Source: Alitibacter langaaensis DSM 22999 (GTDB lineage: Bacteria; Pseudomonadota; Gammaproteobacteria; Enterobacterales; Pasteurellaceae). Taken from it: 57,143 bases of DNA. Position numbers and translations under genes: made by a program. Shown in pieces: positions 40,641 through 50,126 of this stretch; the first letter of the stretch is position 1; each line of letters begins with the position of its first letter. The notes under the pieces were generated by a model. That model saw nothing but the letters and a program-made list of their open reading frames with translations, had not been told where the DNA came from and did not search any database. The stretch lies in contig NZ_QENU01000011.1 in NCBI RefSeq assembly GCF_003096995.1, positions 1-57,143 on the forward strand, read 5' to 3'.

Positions 40641-41567
40641 TTAGAAATAGCCTTGTTTTTTACGTTGTTCCATTGCCGCTTCGCTGGCTCGGTCGTCCAT
40701 TCGTGTGGCGGAGCGTTCAGAGATTTCAGCGACTGCCGTTTCTTTAATAATATCCGCCGGCGTAGCAGCGGTGCTGGCTACAGGGCAAGTACAGCTAATA
40801 TCGCCAACGGTACGGAAACGCACCGAAACCACTTTGCTTTCTTCATTCGCTTGTTTTGGCGTAAGCGGTGTTACAGGAACAAGCAAGCCATTGCGTTCGA
40901 CCACTTCACGTTGGTGTGCATAATAAATTGGCGGCAATTCTAGCTTTTCACGTTCGATATATTGCCAAATGTCTAATTCTGTCCAGTTTGAAATTGGGAA
41001 GACACGCATATTTTCGCCTTTATGCAATTTAGCGTTATACAGCGACCATAATTCTGGGCGTTGTGCTTTGGGATCCCATTGTCCAAATTCATCACGGAAA
41101 GAGAAAATGCGTTCTTTGGCACGCGCTTTTTCTTCATCTCGTCTTGCCCCCCCCATTAATGCATCAAAGCCGTTTGCTTCAATGGTTTCTAGGAGGGTTA
41201 CCGCTTGTGCCGCATTGCGAGAATCGGTTTCTTTGCGCAACACCACGGTGCCTTTGGCAATAGAATCTTCAACGTGACCAACCACTAATCTTGCGTTTAA
41301 TTTTTTCACTTGTTCATCGCGGAATTGGATCACTTCTGGATAGTTATGCCCCGTATCAATATGCACTAAAGGGAATGGCAAGACTAAATCACGGCCTTCC
41401 AGTTGGAATGCTTTGCGAGCCAGAGCCAATAACACGACGGAGTCTTTACCGCCAGAAAACAGCAACGCTGGATTGCTACATTCCGCCACCACTTCACGAA
41501 TGATGTAAATTGATTCGGCCTCAAGCCAATCTAAATGCCCATTTTCAATATTATTTTGCGTTGTCAT
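40641..41567 (-). CDS. cysD: CysD, sulfate adenylyltransferase catalytic subunit
   Basis: 308 residues from ATG 41567 (MTTQNNIENG), with GGAAG upstream; an ATG at 41582 is the alternative. The PP-loop is SGGKDSVVLL, and LMGGARRDEEKARAKERIFSFRDEFGQWDPK is the CysD hallmark region. The glycines in LMGGA are encoded by a G8 run (41147-41154 on the opposite strand), a possible slippage site. Confidence 0.96.
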   Translation of the reverse strand: MTTQNNIENGHLDWLEAESIYIIREVVAECSNPALLFSGGKDSVVLLALARKAFQLEGRDLVLPFPLVHIDTGHNYPEVIQFRDEQVKKLNARLVVGHVEDSIAKGTVVLRKETDSRNAAQAVTLLETIEANGFDALMGGARRDEEKARAKERIFSFRDEFGQWDPKAQRPELWSLYNAKLHKGENMRVFPISNWTELDIWQYIEREKLELPPIYYAHQREVVERNGLLVPVTPLTPKQANEESKVVSVRFRTVGDISCTCPVASTAATPADIIKETAVAEISERSATRMDDRASEAAMEQRKKQGYF

Positions 41568-41687
41568 ATTTATACTTCCCATATTGATGCTTGATTTGGA
41601 GTATGCGTTCGTTCACGCACTCAATTATTTTTAACCGTTGTCAGCCTAATCCTTTATCAGACTAATCGTTGTTTGCTGTTTAAGAAT

Positions 41688-42419
41688 TTATTTATGTAAT
41701 CCACATTCTTTACTGTCTTTATTTTCCCACCACCAACGGCCTGCACGAATATCTTCACCCGCTTTAACAGGGCGGGTGCAAGGCTCGCAGCCAATACTTG
41801 GAAAACCTTGTTTATACAATTCGTTATAAGGAATTTGATGTTTCAAAATATATGCCCACACTTCTAATTCAGACCAATCAAAAATCGGGTTATATTTATC
41901 AATGCCTCGGCTCGTATCTTGTTCGTGCAAGGCAAGTTCTGTGCGGGTTACCGATTGTTCTCGGCGCTGCCCAGTGAGCCATGCATCTGCATCTTGCAAA
42001 GCGCGGTTCAGCGGTTCGATTTTACGAATAAAGCAACATTCACGGCGTAGCTCAATACTTTCATAAAAAGCGAATTTGCCCTTTTGTTGTTCATATTCCG
42101 CGGCTTTTTGTGCATCGGGAAAATAAAGCTGAAAATTCAAATTCGGATAATTTGTTTTCACTTTATCGATCAACGCTAAGGTTTCCTGATTTAAACGCCC
42201 TGTTTCTAAAGTAAACACGCTAATGTCCGCTTGGATTTTGGCAATAACGTCAGTGATAAGCATATCTTCTACCGCCAAGCTACTGGCAAATTTCGCATTG
42301 CGATGATTCGCGGCAATTTGTTCGATCCGCGCGTAAAGTGCGGTCTCTTTTTCCTCTAATTTCGTAAAATCAGCCTCTGTCGGCTGCGGAATACTCCAAA
42401 GGGTTGGTTTAATGATCAT
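41688..42419 (-). CDS. cysH: CysH, assimilatory APS reductase (iron-sulfur type)
   Basis: 243 residues from ATG 42419; a GTG at 42434 would add 5. It is a PAPS/APS reductase with catalytic Cys239 in KECGLH. It also has Cys128-Cys129 (RRECCFIRKIEPL) and Cys211/Cys214 (GCEPC), the four ligands of the [4Fe-4S] cluster that mark APS reductases such as the Pseudomonas and plant-type enzymes. The E. coli PAPS reductase lacks them. I therefore call it APS reductase, giving sulfite straight from APS. This agrees with the absence of cysC. Lies 27 bases downstream... of the preceding cysG stop in the same operon. Confidence 0.93.
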   Translation of the reverse strand: MIIKPTLWSIPQPTEADFTKLEEKETALYARIEQIAANHRNAKFASSLAVEDMLITDVIAKIQADISVFTLETGRLNQETLALIDKVKTNYPNLNFQLYFPDAQKAAEYEQQKGKFAFYESIELRRECCFIRKIEPLNRALQDADAWLTGQRREQSVTRTELALHEQDTSRGIDKYNPIFDWSELEVWAYILKHQIPYNELYKQGFPSIGCEPCTRPVKAGEDIRAGRWWWENKDSKECGLHK

Positions 42420-42446
42420 TTTTGCTTTTCCCACAATTCGTTAACA

Positions 42447-43889
42447 CTATGCAACACGCTCAATGCGTAAACTATCTAAGGTAAAGTGCGGTCGTTTTTG
42501 CACTAATTTATCTGTACCTTTATCTTCACCAAACCAAGCTAATTTATCGTGCAAGGCGACCACTTCACCAACCACAATAAGAGCAGGCGTTGGCGCTTTT
42601 TCTGCAAGCTCGGCTAAATTAGCCAAAGTGCCAATTTGTGTTTTTTGCGTGATCTGCGTGCCCTGTGAAATGACCGCAACTGGCGTTGAACTTGCGCGGC
42701 CAAATTCTTGTAATTGGGTAGCAATATCTTTCGCTTTTAATGTGCCCATATAAATCACAAGGGTTTGATTTGAGCGCGCCAAAGTTTGCCATTCAATATC
42801 GGCAGAATCGGCTTTGCGGTGGCCTGTGACAAAAATCGCACTTTGCGCATAATCACGGTGAGTTAAGGGAATGCCAGCGTAGGCTGTTGCGCCAATGGCG
42901 GCGGTGATTCCCGGCACGACCGAAAAAGGAATTTGTTGCGCTGCCAAGGTTTCCAATTCTTCCCCGCCACGCCCAAATACGAAAGGATCGCCCCCTTTCA
43001 AGCGCACCACACGTTTTCCTTGTTTAGCATATTTCACTAATAATTGATTGGTGCTTTCCTGTGCCACCTGTTTGCCTTGCGCACGTTTGCCCACAAAAAC
43101 CAATTCGGCATCGCGTCGTACTAGCTCTAAAATTTCTTCCGATACCAAAGCGTCATACAACACCACATCTGCCTGTTGAATTTCTTGCAAACCTTTTAAG
43201 GTTAATAAACCTGCATCGCCAGGCCCTGCGCCCACAAGAGAAACCGATCCCCCTTGATAATCTTCATTTAATTGCAATGCTAATTCTTTTTCTGCTTGGT
43301 TAATTTGACGATTCTTGACTAATTGTGAAAAGCGACCATCAAACAAGCTTTCCCAAAAGCGGCGGCGTTCTGTCATGGTTTTTAATTTGCTTTTCACTTT
43401 GCGACGCCAAACACCCGAAATTTCTGCCATTGCACCTAAATGTTGCGGTAATAAGGCTTCTAATTTTTCGCGTAACAAACGGGCTAATACAGGCGCAGAG
43501 CCACCACTGGAAATCGCCACTTGAATTGGGCTGCGATCAATGATTGACGGGAAGATAAAACTGCAATGCGGCTGATCATCCACCACATTCACTAACTTGT
43601 GCTGGCTTTCTGCCACAAGAAACACACGGTGATTTAGCTGTTCATCATCGGTTGCCGCAATCACAAAGAAAACTGAGCGCACTTGTTCTGCGTGAAATGC
43701 TTTACTCAGCCAAATTACACGTTCTTGTTGCCAAAGTGCGGTCAATTCTGGATTTAATTTTTGTGCCACAATACGCACTTCTGCATTGGCTTTCAGCAAT
43801 AAACTCACTTTGCGCGCAGCCACAGCACCGCCGCCCACCACAAGCACAGGGCGATGTTTTAAATCTGCAAATAAAGGAAAATAGTTCAT
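42447..43889 (-). CDS. cysG: CysG, trifunctional siroheme synthase
   Basis: 480 residues. The N-terminal dehydrogenase/ferrochelatase half ([37 protein letters not shown]) is fused to a C-terminal uroporphyrinogen-III methyltransferase ([44 protein letters not shown]). It makes the siroheme used by CysI. The ATG overlaps the sbp stop (TAATG). Uptake signals lie within the coding sequence. Confidence 0.97.
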   Translation of the reverse strand: MNYFPLFADLKHRPVLVVGGGAVAARKVSLLLKANAEVRIVAQKLNPELTALWQQERVIWLSKAFHAEQVRSVFFVIAATDDEQLNHRVFLVAESQHKLVNVVDDQPHCSFIFPSIIDRSPIQVAISSGGSAPVLARLLREKLEALLPQHLGAMAEISGVWRRKVKSKLKTMTERRRFWESLFDGRFSQLVKNRQINQAEKELALQLNEDYQGGSVSLVGAGPGDAGLLTLKGLQEIQQADVVLYDALVSEEILELVRRDAELVFVGKRAQGKQVAQESTNQLLVKYAKQGKRVVRLKGGDPFVFGRGGEELETLAAQQIPFSVVPGITAAIGATAYAGIPLTHRDYAQSAIFVTGHRKADSADIEWQTLARSNQTLVIYMGTLKAKDIATQLQEFGRASSTPVAVISQGTQITQKTQIGTLANLAELAEKAPTPALIVVGEVVALHDKLAWFGEDKGTDKLVQKRPHFTLDSLRIERVA

Positions 43890-44905
43890 TAATGTTGTCC
43901 TTGTGCTTGAATATAAAGTTGGTCAAATAATGCATTGTCGGCAAAATGCGTTTGGTTAATGGTCTTCCAGTCCCCAAATTTTTCATTGACATCAAAGCTG
44001 TTCACCTGCGGAAAAAGTGCGGTGAATTTTGCTAATATTTTTTTATTAGTTGGACGAAAATGATTTTTCGCTGCCAATTCTTGCGCCGATTCTGTCCATA
44101 AACCTTGCAAATAAGTTTGAACAATCTGATGTGAGCCATTCATCGCCGTATTTTTTGTCACTTCCGCCACGAGCACAGGCGTGTATGCAGTAAAACTCGG
44201 GTAAACGACTTCAAACTTATCCGCGCCCAAGGCTTGGGTGGCTAATGCGGCTTCATTTTCTGGGGTAATTAACACATCGCCCAAATTACGTTGGGTAAAC
44301 ACAATCGTTGCCGCCCGCGCGCCTGCTTCAAGCACTGGCACATTAGCTAAGATTTTTTTTATAAATGCGAATTGCTGCGCTTGATTATCGAATGCTTGTT
44401 CGGCATAACCCAAGGCACTCAAATAAGCGAAACGCCCATTGGCAGAGGTTTTAGGGTTAGCAAAAATGGTGCGCACATCATCTCGCGCTAAATCTTGCCA
44501 ATCTAAAATCTGTTTTGGGTTGCCTTTTTTCACCAAAAACACCATTACCGATCCAAAAGGCGTGGCATTATTGGGTAAATCTCGCTGCCAAGTTGTCGCC
44601 ACTAATCCTTTTTTGACCAACATTTCAATATCATTGGCTTGGGTGAGCGTAACCATATCCGCAGGCAATCCGCTCGCAACGTTTAATGCCTGTTTGCTTG
44701 CGCCGCCATGGGATTGCGAAACTACCACATCAGGATGCTGCAAGCGAAAATCTGCGTTGTATTCTTTATAAAAATCCCGAATCACATCGTATGCCACGTG
44801 CAACAGCACTTGTTTTTCAGGTTTTTCGTTAGTATTTGCCACTGTGGTAATCAGCGCACTAATCAGAGCAAAAACACAAAGAAAAGATACTGCAATTTTC
44901 TTCAT
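43889..44905 (-). CDS. sbp: Periplasmic sulfate-binding protein (Sbp/CysP)
   Basis: 338 residues with a signal peptide ([20 protein letters not shown]). Signatures: [30 protein letters not shown] and the C-terminal [12 protein letters not shown]. It delivers sulfate (or thiosulfate) to the CysUWA permease encoded divergently. Strong GGAGG site. First gene of the assimilation operon, whereas in E. coli binding proteins usually sit with the permease. Contains an A8 run on the coding strand (44353-44360). Confidence 0.95.
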   Translation of the reverse strand: MKKIAVSFLCVFALISALITTVANTNEKPEKQVLLHVAYDVIRDFYKEYNADFRLQHPDVVVSQSHGGASKQALNVASGLPADMVTLTQANDIEMLVKKGLVATTWQRDLPNNATPFGSVMVFLVKKGNPKQILDWQDLARDDVRTIFANPKTSANGRFAYLSALGYAEQAFDNQAQQFAFIKKILANVPVLEAGARAATIVFTQRNLGDVLITPENEAALATQALGADKFEVVYPSFTAYTPVLVAEVTKNTAMNGSHQIVQTYLQGLWTESAQELAAKNHFRPTNKKILAKFTALFPQVNSFDVNEKFGDWKTINQTHFADNALFDQLYIQAQGQH

Positions 44906-45140
44906 TTAATTTCCTCCCAAATCGCTCGACAAATCCCTTGAAATCGACATGATGAATTTATAAAGCAAAAGTTTACGAGAATAAAATAACCTTTTTTTAT
45001 TTTTTATTCTAAAAAGAAATATAGAAAGCAAACTAAAGCCTTTAAATATTCAATTCAGTTATAACAAATAAATTTTTGTTCTTTGCATTCGCCAAAAAGT
45101 GCGGTTATTTTTTCTGATGTTTTATAGGAGTACGAAAACG
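44906..45140. promoter_or_regulatory. Divergent promoter region sbp / cysU
   Basis: 235 AT-rich bases between the two halves of the sulfate locus. It must hold both promoters and, by analogy with enteric bacteria, a CysB-type activator site, but that motif is too degenerate to call by eye. An uptake signal lies at about 45099-45107. Confidence 0.5.
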
Positions 45141-45962
45141 ATGCGCACTGTTTTACCCTTTTTTAAACGCGGCATAACCATTACGATCCTGTGGCTAACA
45201 TCCATGATCTTGCTGCCATTAATCTTACTGATTGCCACAGCGCTGCAATTAAGTGCTAGCGATATTTGGGCGATTATGAGTAGCGAACGTGTGGTGGCGT
45301 CTATTTGGCTCTCGTTCAAAATGGCATTTTTTGCAACCATTGTGAACGTGATTTTCGGCTTTCTATTAGCGTGGGTTTTGGTGCGTTACCATTTTGGGGG
45401 CAAAGGACTCATCAATGCGTTTATCGACTTACCCTTTGCCTTGCCCACAGCGGTGGCTGGCATTGCCCTTGCCTCACTTTATGCGCCAACAGGGTTTATC
45501 GGTTCATTCTTAGAAAGCATCGGAATCCATATTGCCTATACACCAAGCGGCATCACCGTTGCCTTGATTTTTGTCAGCTTACCCTTTGTGGTGCGCGCGA
45601 TTCAGCCAGTCTTGGCAAATTTAGATCCCAGCTATGAAGAAGCGGCAAACATTCTCGGCGCGAGCCAATGGACAACATTAACCCGCGTGATTATTCCCTC
45701 GCTTCTCCCTGCGATTATTGGTGGCGCAGGAATGGGATTTGCCCGTTCATTAGGGGAATATGGCTCAGTGATTTTTATCGCAGGCAATGTGCCCTTAGTG
45801 TCTGAAATTGCGCCGCTGATCATTATGTCAAAACTGGATCTCTACGATGTTCAAGGCGCTTCGGTGGTGGCGTTATTGATGATTAGCATTTCCTTTATTT
45901 TGATTTTCTGCATTAACGCCTTGCAGTGGAAAGTGGGCAACAAAATGACACAGGTGAAATAA
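45141..45962 (+). CDS. cysU: CysU (CysT), sulfate ABC permease subunit
   Basis: 273 residues from ATG 45141 (MRTVLPFFKRG), with AGGAG upstream; the frame is open from 45099. About six membrane helices. Permease signature EEAANILGASQWTTLTRVIIP and a sulfate-permease style FIDLPFALPTAVAGIALASLYAP. Its stop overlaps the cysW start (TAATG). Confidence 0.95.
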   Translation: MRTVLPFFKRGITITILWLTSMILLPLILLIATALQLSASDIWAIMSSERVVASIWLSFKMAFFATIVNVIFGFLLAWVLVRYHFGGKGLINAFIDLPFALPTAVAGIALASLYAPTGFIGSFLESIGIHIAYTPSGITVALIFVSLPFVVRAIQPVLANLDPSYEEAANILGASQWTTLTRVIIPSLLPAIIGGAGMGFARSLGEYGSVIFIAGNVPLVSEIAPLIIMSKLDLYDVQGASVVALLMISISFILIFCINALQWKVGNKMTQVK

Positions 45963-46801
45963 TGAAACAGACAAATTCTTGGCAAAAATGGACGCTAATT
46001 GCGATCGCCTTATTATTTTTCAGCGTGGTTTTACTCGCTCCGTTGCTTACGGTGTTTTACTATGCTTTTGAACAAGGCATCCGCCTTTTTATTCAAGCGA
46101 TCAGCGATGAAGAAGCCCTTGCTGCCATTTGGCTCACGGTTAAAGTCGCGTTAATCGTATTGCCTATAAATATTATTATTGGCGTGATAATGGCGTGGAC
46201 CATCGCCTACTTCAATTTCAAAGGTAAGGCAATTTTGACCGCACTTTTAGACTTGCCGTTTTCCATTTCGCCTGTGGTGGTTGGCTTGATGTTCTTATTA
46301 TTGTTTGGCTTAGACGGTTTAGTGGGAAAATGGTTTATCGATCACGGTTTTCGTATTGTGTTCGCAATGCCAAGCATTGTGATCGTCACCTTATTTGTCA
46401 CTTTCCCTTTGATTGTAAAATCCTTAATCCCCACAATGACCGCTCAAGGCAATAGCGAAGAACAAGCCGCGCTCATTCTCGGCGCAAGTCCATGGACATT
46501 ATTCTGGAAAGTCACATTGCCGAAGATTAAATGGGCGTTAATTTATGGCGTTATTTTAAGCAACGCCCGAGCGATGGGCGAATTTGGCGCGGTGAGCGTG
46601 GTATCTGGGCATATCCGCGGTTTAACCAACACCGTTCCGCTGTATGTGGAAATTAGTTACAACGAATATCAATTTCTCGCCGCCTTTGCCTGCGCCAGTT
46701 TATTAGCCTTATTAGCCATTTTTACCCTTGGCTTGCAAAATATTATTGGCTGGCAGCAACAGCGTAAAATTGAAAAATCACTACACAGCCGCAGTGCATA
46801 A
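45962..46801 (+). CDS. cysW: CysW, sulfate ABC permease subunit
   Basis: 279 residues from ATG 45962. Six helices; [20 protein letters not shown] and the [22 protein letters not shown] loop identify CysW. An uptake signal is read in frame as LTALLDL. It is followed by cysA after 11 bases. Confidence 0.95.
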   Translation: MKQTNSWQKWTLIAIALLFFSVVLLAPLLTVFYYAFEQGIRLFIQAISDEEALAAIWLTVKVALIVLPINIIIGVIMAWTIAYFNFKGKAILTALLDLPFSISPVVVGLMFLLLFGLDGLVGKWFIDHGFRIVFAMPSIVIVTLFVTFPLIVKSLIPTMTAQGNSEEQAALILGASPWTLFWKVTLPKIKWALIYGVILSNARAMGEFGAVSVVSGHIRGLTNTVPLYVEISYNEYQFLAAFACASLLALLAIFTLGLQNIIGWQQQRKIEKSLHSRSA

Positions 46802-46812
46802 TAGGATTAGCT

Positions 46813-47889
46813 ATGTCGATTAAAATTGAAAATTTAGAAAAACACTTCGGCGCTTTCCACGCCTTAAAAAATATTAATTTGCAGTTTAGCCGCAATCAGC
46901 TCACCGCCCTTTTAGGCCCCAGTGGCTGCGGAAAAACAACATTGTTACGCACCATTGCAGGCTTAGAATTTGCAGACAGCGGCAAAATTTTCTTTGAACA
47001 GCAAGACGTGACCCATTTATCCGCCAAAGAACGAGGCGTGGGCTTTGTATTCCAACATTATGCCTTATTTCAAAATATGACGGTTTTTGACAATGTGGCA
47101 TTCGGTTTGCAAGTGAAACCACGCAAAACGCGCCCAACAAAACAAGAAATTTCTGAAAAAGTGACCGCACTTTTGCGTTTAGTCAAGTTAGAACATCTTG
47201 CCCAATCCTACCCGAATCAGCTTTCGGGCGGGCAACGTCAGCGCATTGCCTTAGCACGTTCCCTTGCGGTTCAGCCCAAAGTGTTATTATTAGACGAACC
47301 CTTTGGCGCGCTAGATGCGCAAGTGCGTAAAGAATTGCGCCGTTGGTTGCGTGATTTGCACCAAGAATTAAATGTCACCAGTATTTTCGTTACTCACGAT
47401 CAAGATGAAGCACTCGATGTTTCTGATCGCATTGTGGTGATGAATAAGGGGCAAATTGAGCAAATAGACGAGCCGAACCAAATTTATCACGCGCCGCAAA
47501 CGCCATTCGTGACCCAATTTGTCGGCGATGTGAATGTGTTTCATGGGCATATTGATCAGGGGAAACTTGTTGTCGGCGAATTTGCGCATAATATCAATGC
47601 GCATACCAATGTCGCCAACCCTGTTGAAAATCAATCGGCAACGGCCTATATCCGCCCCTATGAACTTACGATTTCACGCTTAGCAGAAAACGCACTCGCC
47701 ACAGGAAAAATTACGCATATTAACGCGATTGGTTTTATTGTGCGCATTGAAATTGAAAGCAATCAAAGCGAGCAACCGATTGAAGTGATTCTGACTAAAA
47801 GTGCTTATAACGAAGCGCAGTATCACGTCAATGAACAAGTTTATCTCGTGCCAGATAAACTCAATTTATTCCAACAAATGAATATCTAG
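46813..47889 (+). CDS. cysA: CysA, sulfate ABC transporter ATPase
   Basis: 358 residues. Walker [10 protein letters not shown] at 35-43, signature [17 protein letters not shown], Walker [13 protein letters not shown], and the H-loop [11 protein letters not shown]. The C-terminal TOBE-like region ends [16 protein letters not shown] and onwards. It powers CysUW with Sbp. Uptake signal in frame as VTALLRL. Confidence 0.96.
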   Translation: MSIKIENLEKHFGAFHALKNINLQFSRNQLTALLGPSGCGKTTLLRTIAGLEFADSGKIFFEQQDVTHLSAKERGVGFVFQHYALFQNMTVFDNVAFGLQVKPRKTRPTKQEISEKVTALLRLVKLEHLAQSYPNQLSGGQRQRIALARSLAVQPKVLLLDEPFGALDAQVRKELRRWLRDLHQELNVTSIFVTHDQDEALDVSDRIVVMNKGQIEQIDEPNQIYHAPQTPFVTQFVGDVNVFHGHIDQGKLVVGEFAHNINAHTNVANPVENQSATAYIRPYELTISRLAENALATGKITHINAIGFIVRIEIESNQSEQPIEVILTKSAYNEAQYHVNEQVYLVPDKLNLFQQMNI

Positions 47890-47906
47890 CGATAAAAAGG
47901 CAAAAT

Positions 47907-47945
47907 AAAACCTATGTTATAAGACTGAATAACATAGGTTTTTAG
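47907..47945 (+). terminator. Terminator after cysUWA
   Basis: AAAACCTATGTTAT (47907-47920) pairs perfectly with ATAACATAGGTTTT (47929-47942), 14 bp, then TTT. A third copy of ATAACATAGGTTTT follows at 47958-47971. Confidence 0.9.
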
Positions 47946-47981
47946 AACATGTTTTTTATAACATAGGTTTTGGCGTTAAGA

Positions 47982-48443
47982 TTAACCTTCTCGACACTCC
48001 AACCAAGGGACACGAGTGCCATTGATATTTTTGTAATAGGTCGAACTAAGCTCTCGTGCAATCAAATCCACATAAGCACCGTTAATCTGCTGATAAGAAC
48101 GATAAATCACTTCAAAACGAGAGCCCTGCGCATTTAACGGCACATTAGCGATATGGTCAAAAGGCTCGGCTTTGCCACCGTCTAACTGAAAATAGATACC
48201 AAAATTTTCTTTCATACGGCTTTCACGAGAAAGGGGAAAATAGGTTGATAGATAAGAATCGCTGCCCGTTTCATAGTTTGAGCAACTGTAATAATAACGT
48301 TTGTACAACGTTGGATTTTGCAATTCAGCAGAACTAATATCCGTTTTCAAATAGCCTAATTTCTTGTTTGCCGTCTTTTGGCTGGTGCAAGCAAATAACT
48401 TGGAAGCGATTGCAACGACAATCAGCAGTTTTAATTTATTCAT
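47982..48443 (-). CDS. Small putative lipoprotein, function unknown
   Basis: 153 residues from ATG 48443 (MNKLKLLIVVAIASKLFAC); an upstream ATG at 48467 is less likely. The LFAC lipobox marks a lipoprotein whose mature form starts CTSQKTANKK. Two more cysteines occur in YYSCSNYE and LECREG and could pair. I do not recognise the family. It stands alone between the cysA terminator and an uptake-signal-rich spacer. Confidence 0.75.
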   Translation of the reverse strand: MNKLKLLIVVAIASKLFACTSQKTANKKLGYLKTDISSAELQNPTLYKRYYYSCSNYETGSDSYLSTYFPLSRESRMKENFGIYFQLDGGKAEPFDHIANVPLNAQGSRFEVIYRSYQQINGAYVDLIARELSSTYYKNINGTRVPWLECREG

Positions 48444-48718
48444 AATAAAATTCCGAAAAAACGTCAAAATTTGACCGCACTATGATAGCTCAAATGAATG
48501 GGAGTGCAAGAAGAGAAATGAAATGTTAGGGGCGACTAAATAGGTTGTATAGACTGGATAGCTTAAAATTTAACGCTTATTTGTTAAGCTAAAAACAAAA
48601 ACTCATCATTATTACAAAGAAAAAGTGCGGTCAATTTGCTCACTATTTTTTATAGAATAGTTGCAAACACCACACTTTTATCAAGTTCAATTGAAATAAC
48701 AATTATCTACAAGATTTG

Positions 48719-49867
48719 TTATTTTCCCCAAACTTCTTCTACAATACCGCGAATAAAGTCAAGTTTTGCCCATTGTTGTTCTTCGGTCAAAATATTGCCT
48801 TCTTCGGTTGAAGCGAAACCACATTGTGGGCTTAAGCAAAGTTGGTTGATATCCACATATTGTGCTGCTTCTTTAATGCGTGCAATGATGTCATCACGGT
48901 TTTCAAGGGTGCCATCTTTTGAGGTGACTAATCCCAATACCACTTGTTGATCTTTGATAAAGCGTAATGGTTTAAAATCGCCTGCACGGTCGCTGTCGTA
49001 TTCCAAGAAGAAACCGTCTACACGGCAAGTGCCGAATAAAATTTCCGCCACAGGCTCATAACCACCCGCAGAGAACCAAGTTGAACGGAAATTACCGCGG
49101 CAAATATGCATAGTGATCGCAATGTCTGGTGCAGGTTTTGCATCCACGATTTTGTTCAACATATACACATAATCTCTTGCCACTTGGTCTAAATCAACAC
49201 CACGATCTTGATAAGCCTTGCGTTTATCTTCAGCACAGAATTCGCCCCAGCTTGTGTCATCTAATTGTAGATTGCGACAGCCTAATTTATAGAACACATT
49301 CATCGCTTTGATATAGGCATCGGCGATGTCATCTAATAACAGCTGATTGTTATTTTCATAACGTGGGATTGGCTGATAATTTTGCTCACGTAAAGAACAA
49401 ATAATATGCAACATTGACGGCGAAGGAATAGTAAATTTCACTTCTTTATCGCCAGCAATTTGTTGTAATGAACGATAATGTTCGACAAATGGATGGCTTT
49501 CAGAAAAATCCACTTTGTCCACGATTTTCACTGTTTTTGGACGCACGCTATGATGTTTAAATTGCACAGGGAATTTTTCTGGTTCAAATTCTTGCACTCC
49601 ATCTAAACCTGCCAAGAAGTCTAAATGCCAGAAAGTACGGCGAAATTCGCCATCAGTAACAGCGTGTAACCCCACCGCTTTTTGATGTTCTACCAATTTT
49701 GCAATTTCAGCGTCTTCAACTTGAGTTAAATCTGCGCAAGAAATATCGCCACAAGAACAGGCTGCGCGTGCGTTTTTAATCGCATCAGAACGTAAAAAAC
49801 TACCTACAATATCAAAACGGTAAGGTGCGGAGGTACGTTGTGTTGCATTTGGAAATAATTGAGACAT
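48719..49867 (-). CDS. Core-MetE (cobalamin-independent methionine synthase family)
   Basis: About 382 residues from the second ATG (49867), which has AAGGA 6 bases upstream; the first ATG (49873) abuts that site. It has only the catalytic barrel of MetE. Zinc ligands are in TMHICRGN (His and Cys) and LSPQCGFAS (Cys). Relatives include Bacillus YxjG/YxjH. Such proteins methylate homocysteine, or in some lineages use other methyl donors such as methylcobalamin-protein or S-methyl compounds; the donor here is unknown. A perfect MetR-type box lies upstream. Confidence 0.88.
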   Translation of the reverse strand: MSQLFPNATQRTSAPYRFDIVGSFLRSDAIKNARAACSCGDISCADLTQVEDAEIAKLVEHQKAVGLHAVTDGEFRRTFWHLDFLAGLDGVQEFEPEKFPVQFKHHSVRPKTVKIVDKVDFSESHPFVEHYRSLQQIAGDKEVKFTIPSPSMLHIICSLREQNYQPIPRYENNNQLLLDDIADAYIKAMNVFYKLGCRNLQLDDTSWGEFCAEDKRKAYQDRGVDLDQVARDYVYMLNKIVDAKPAPDIAITMHICRGNFRSTWFSAGGYEPVAEILFGTCRVDGFFLEYDSDRAGDFKPLRFIKDQQVVLGLVTSKDGTLENRDDIIARIKEAAQYVDINQLCLSPQCGFASTEEGNILTEEQQWAKLDFIRGIVEEVWGK

Positions 49868-49955
49868 AGACATTCCTTATATTTATTGTTTTTGAAGTGT
49901 TGTTAGTCTATCAAAATTCTTCCCTTTGCGTAGTGAAAAAAATTCCATCCCTTTA

Positions 49956-49968
49956 TGAAAATTATTCA
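49956..49968. promoter_or_regulatory. MetR-type box upstream of core-metE
   Basis: TGAAAATTATTCA, a perfect TGAA-N5-TTCA palindrome (both strands fit), 89 bases from the core-metE start. It could also face ligE but sulfur metabolism is the better fit. Confidence 0.6.
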
Positions 49969-50126
49969 TACGCTGATAGTTATGCATTAAGTGCGGTCAA
50001 AATTTCGCAAATTTTCACCGCACTTCTGGGATTTTTGTGATCTTTATTCCAAATTCTGTTCTCTGAAATTGCTTAATACCTGCCAATTATGCCAATAATT
50101 CTGCACTAAACTAAAAGGACAGGATT

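Noticed and set aside
44906-45140. A sulfur-responsive riboswitch or CysB site before sbp or cysU
   Set aside because: No SAM riboswitch features are seen, and the CysB motif is too degenerate to call by eye.
35479-47889. Neisserial DNA uptake sequence (GCCGTCTGAA) in the cys locus as proof of transfer
   Set aside because: I did not find the 10-mer on either strand in this locus; the uptake signals seen are of the Haemophilus type.
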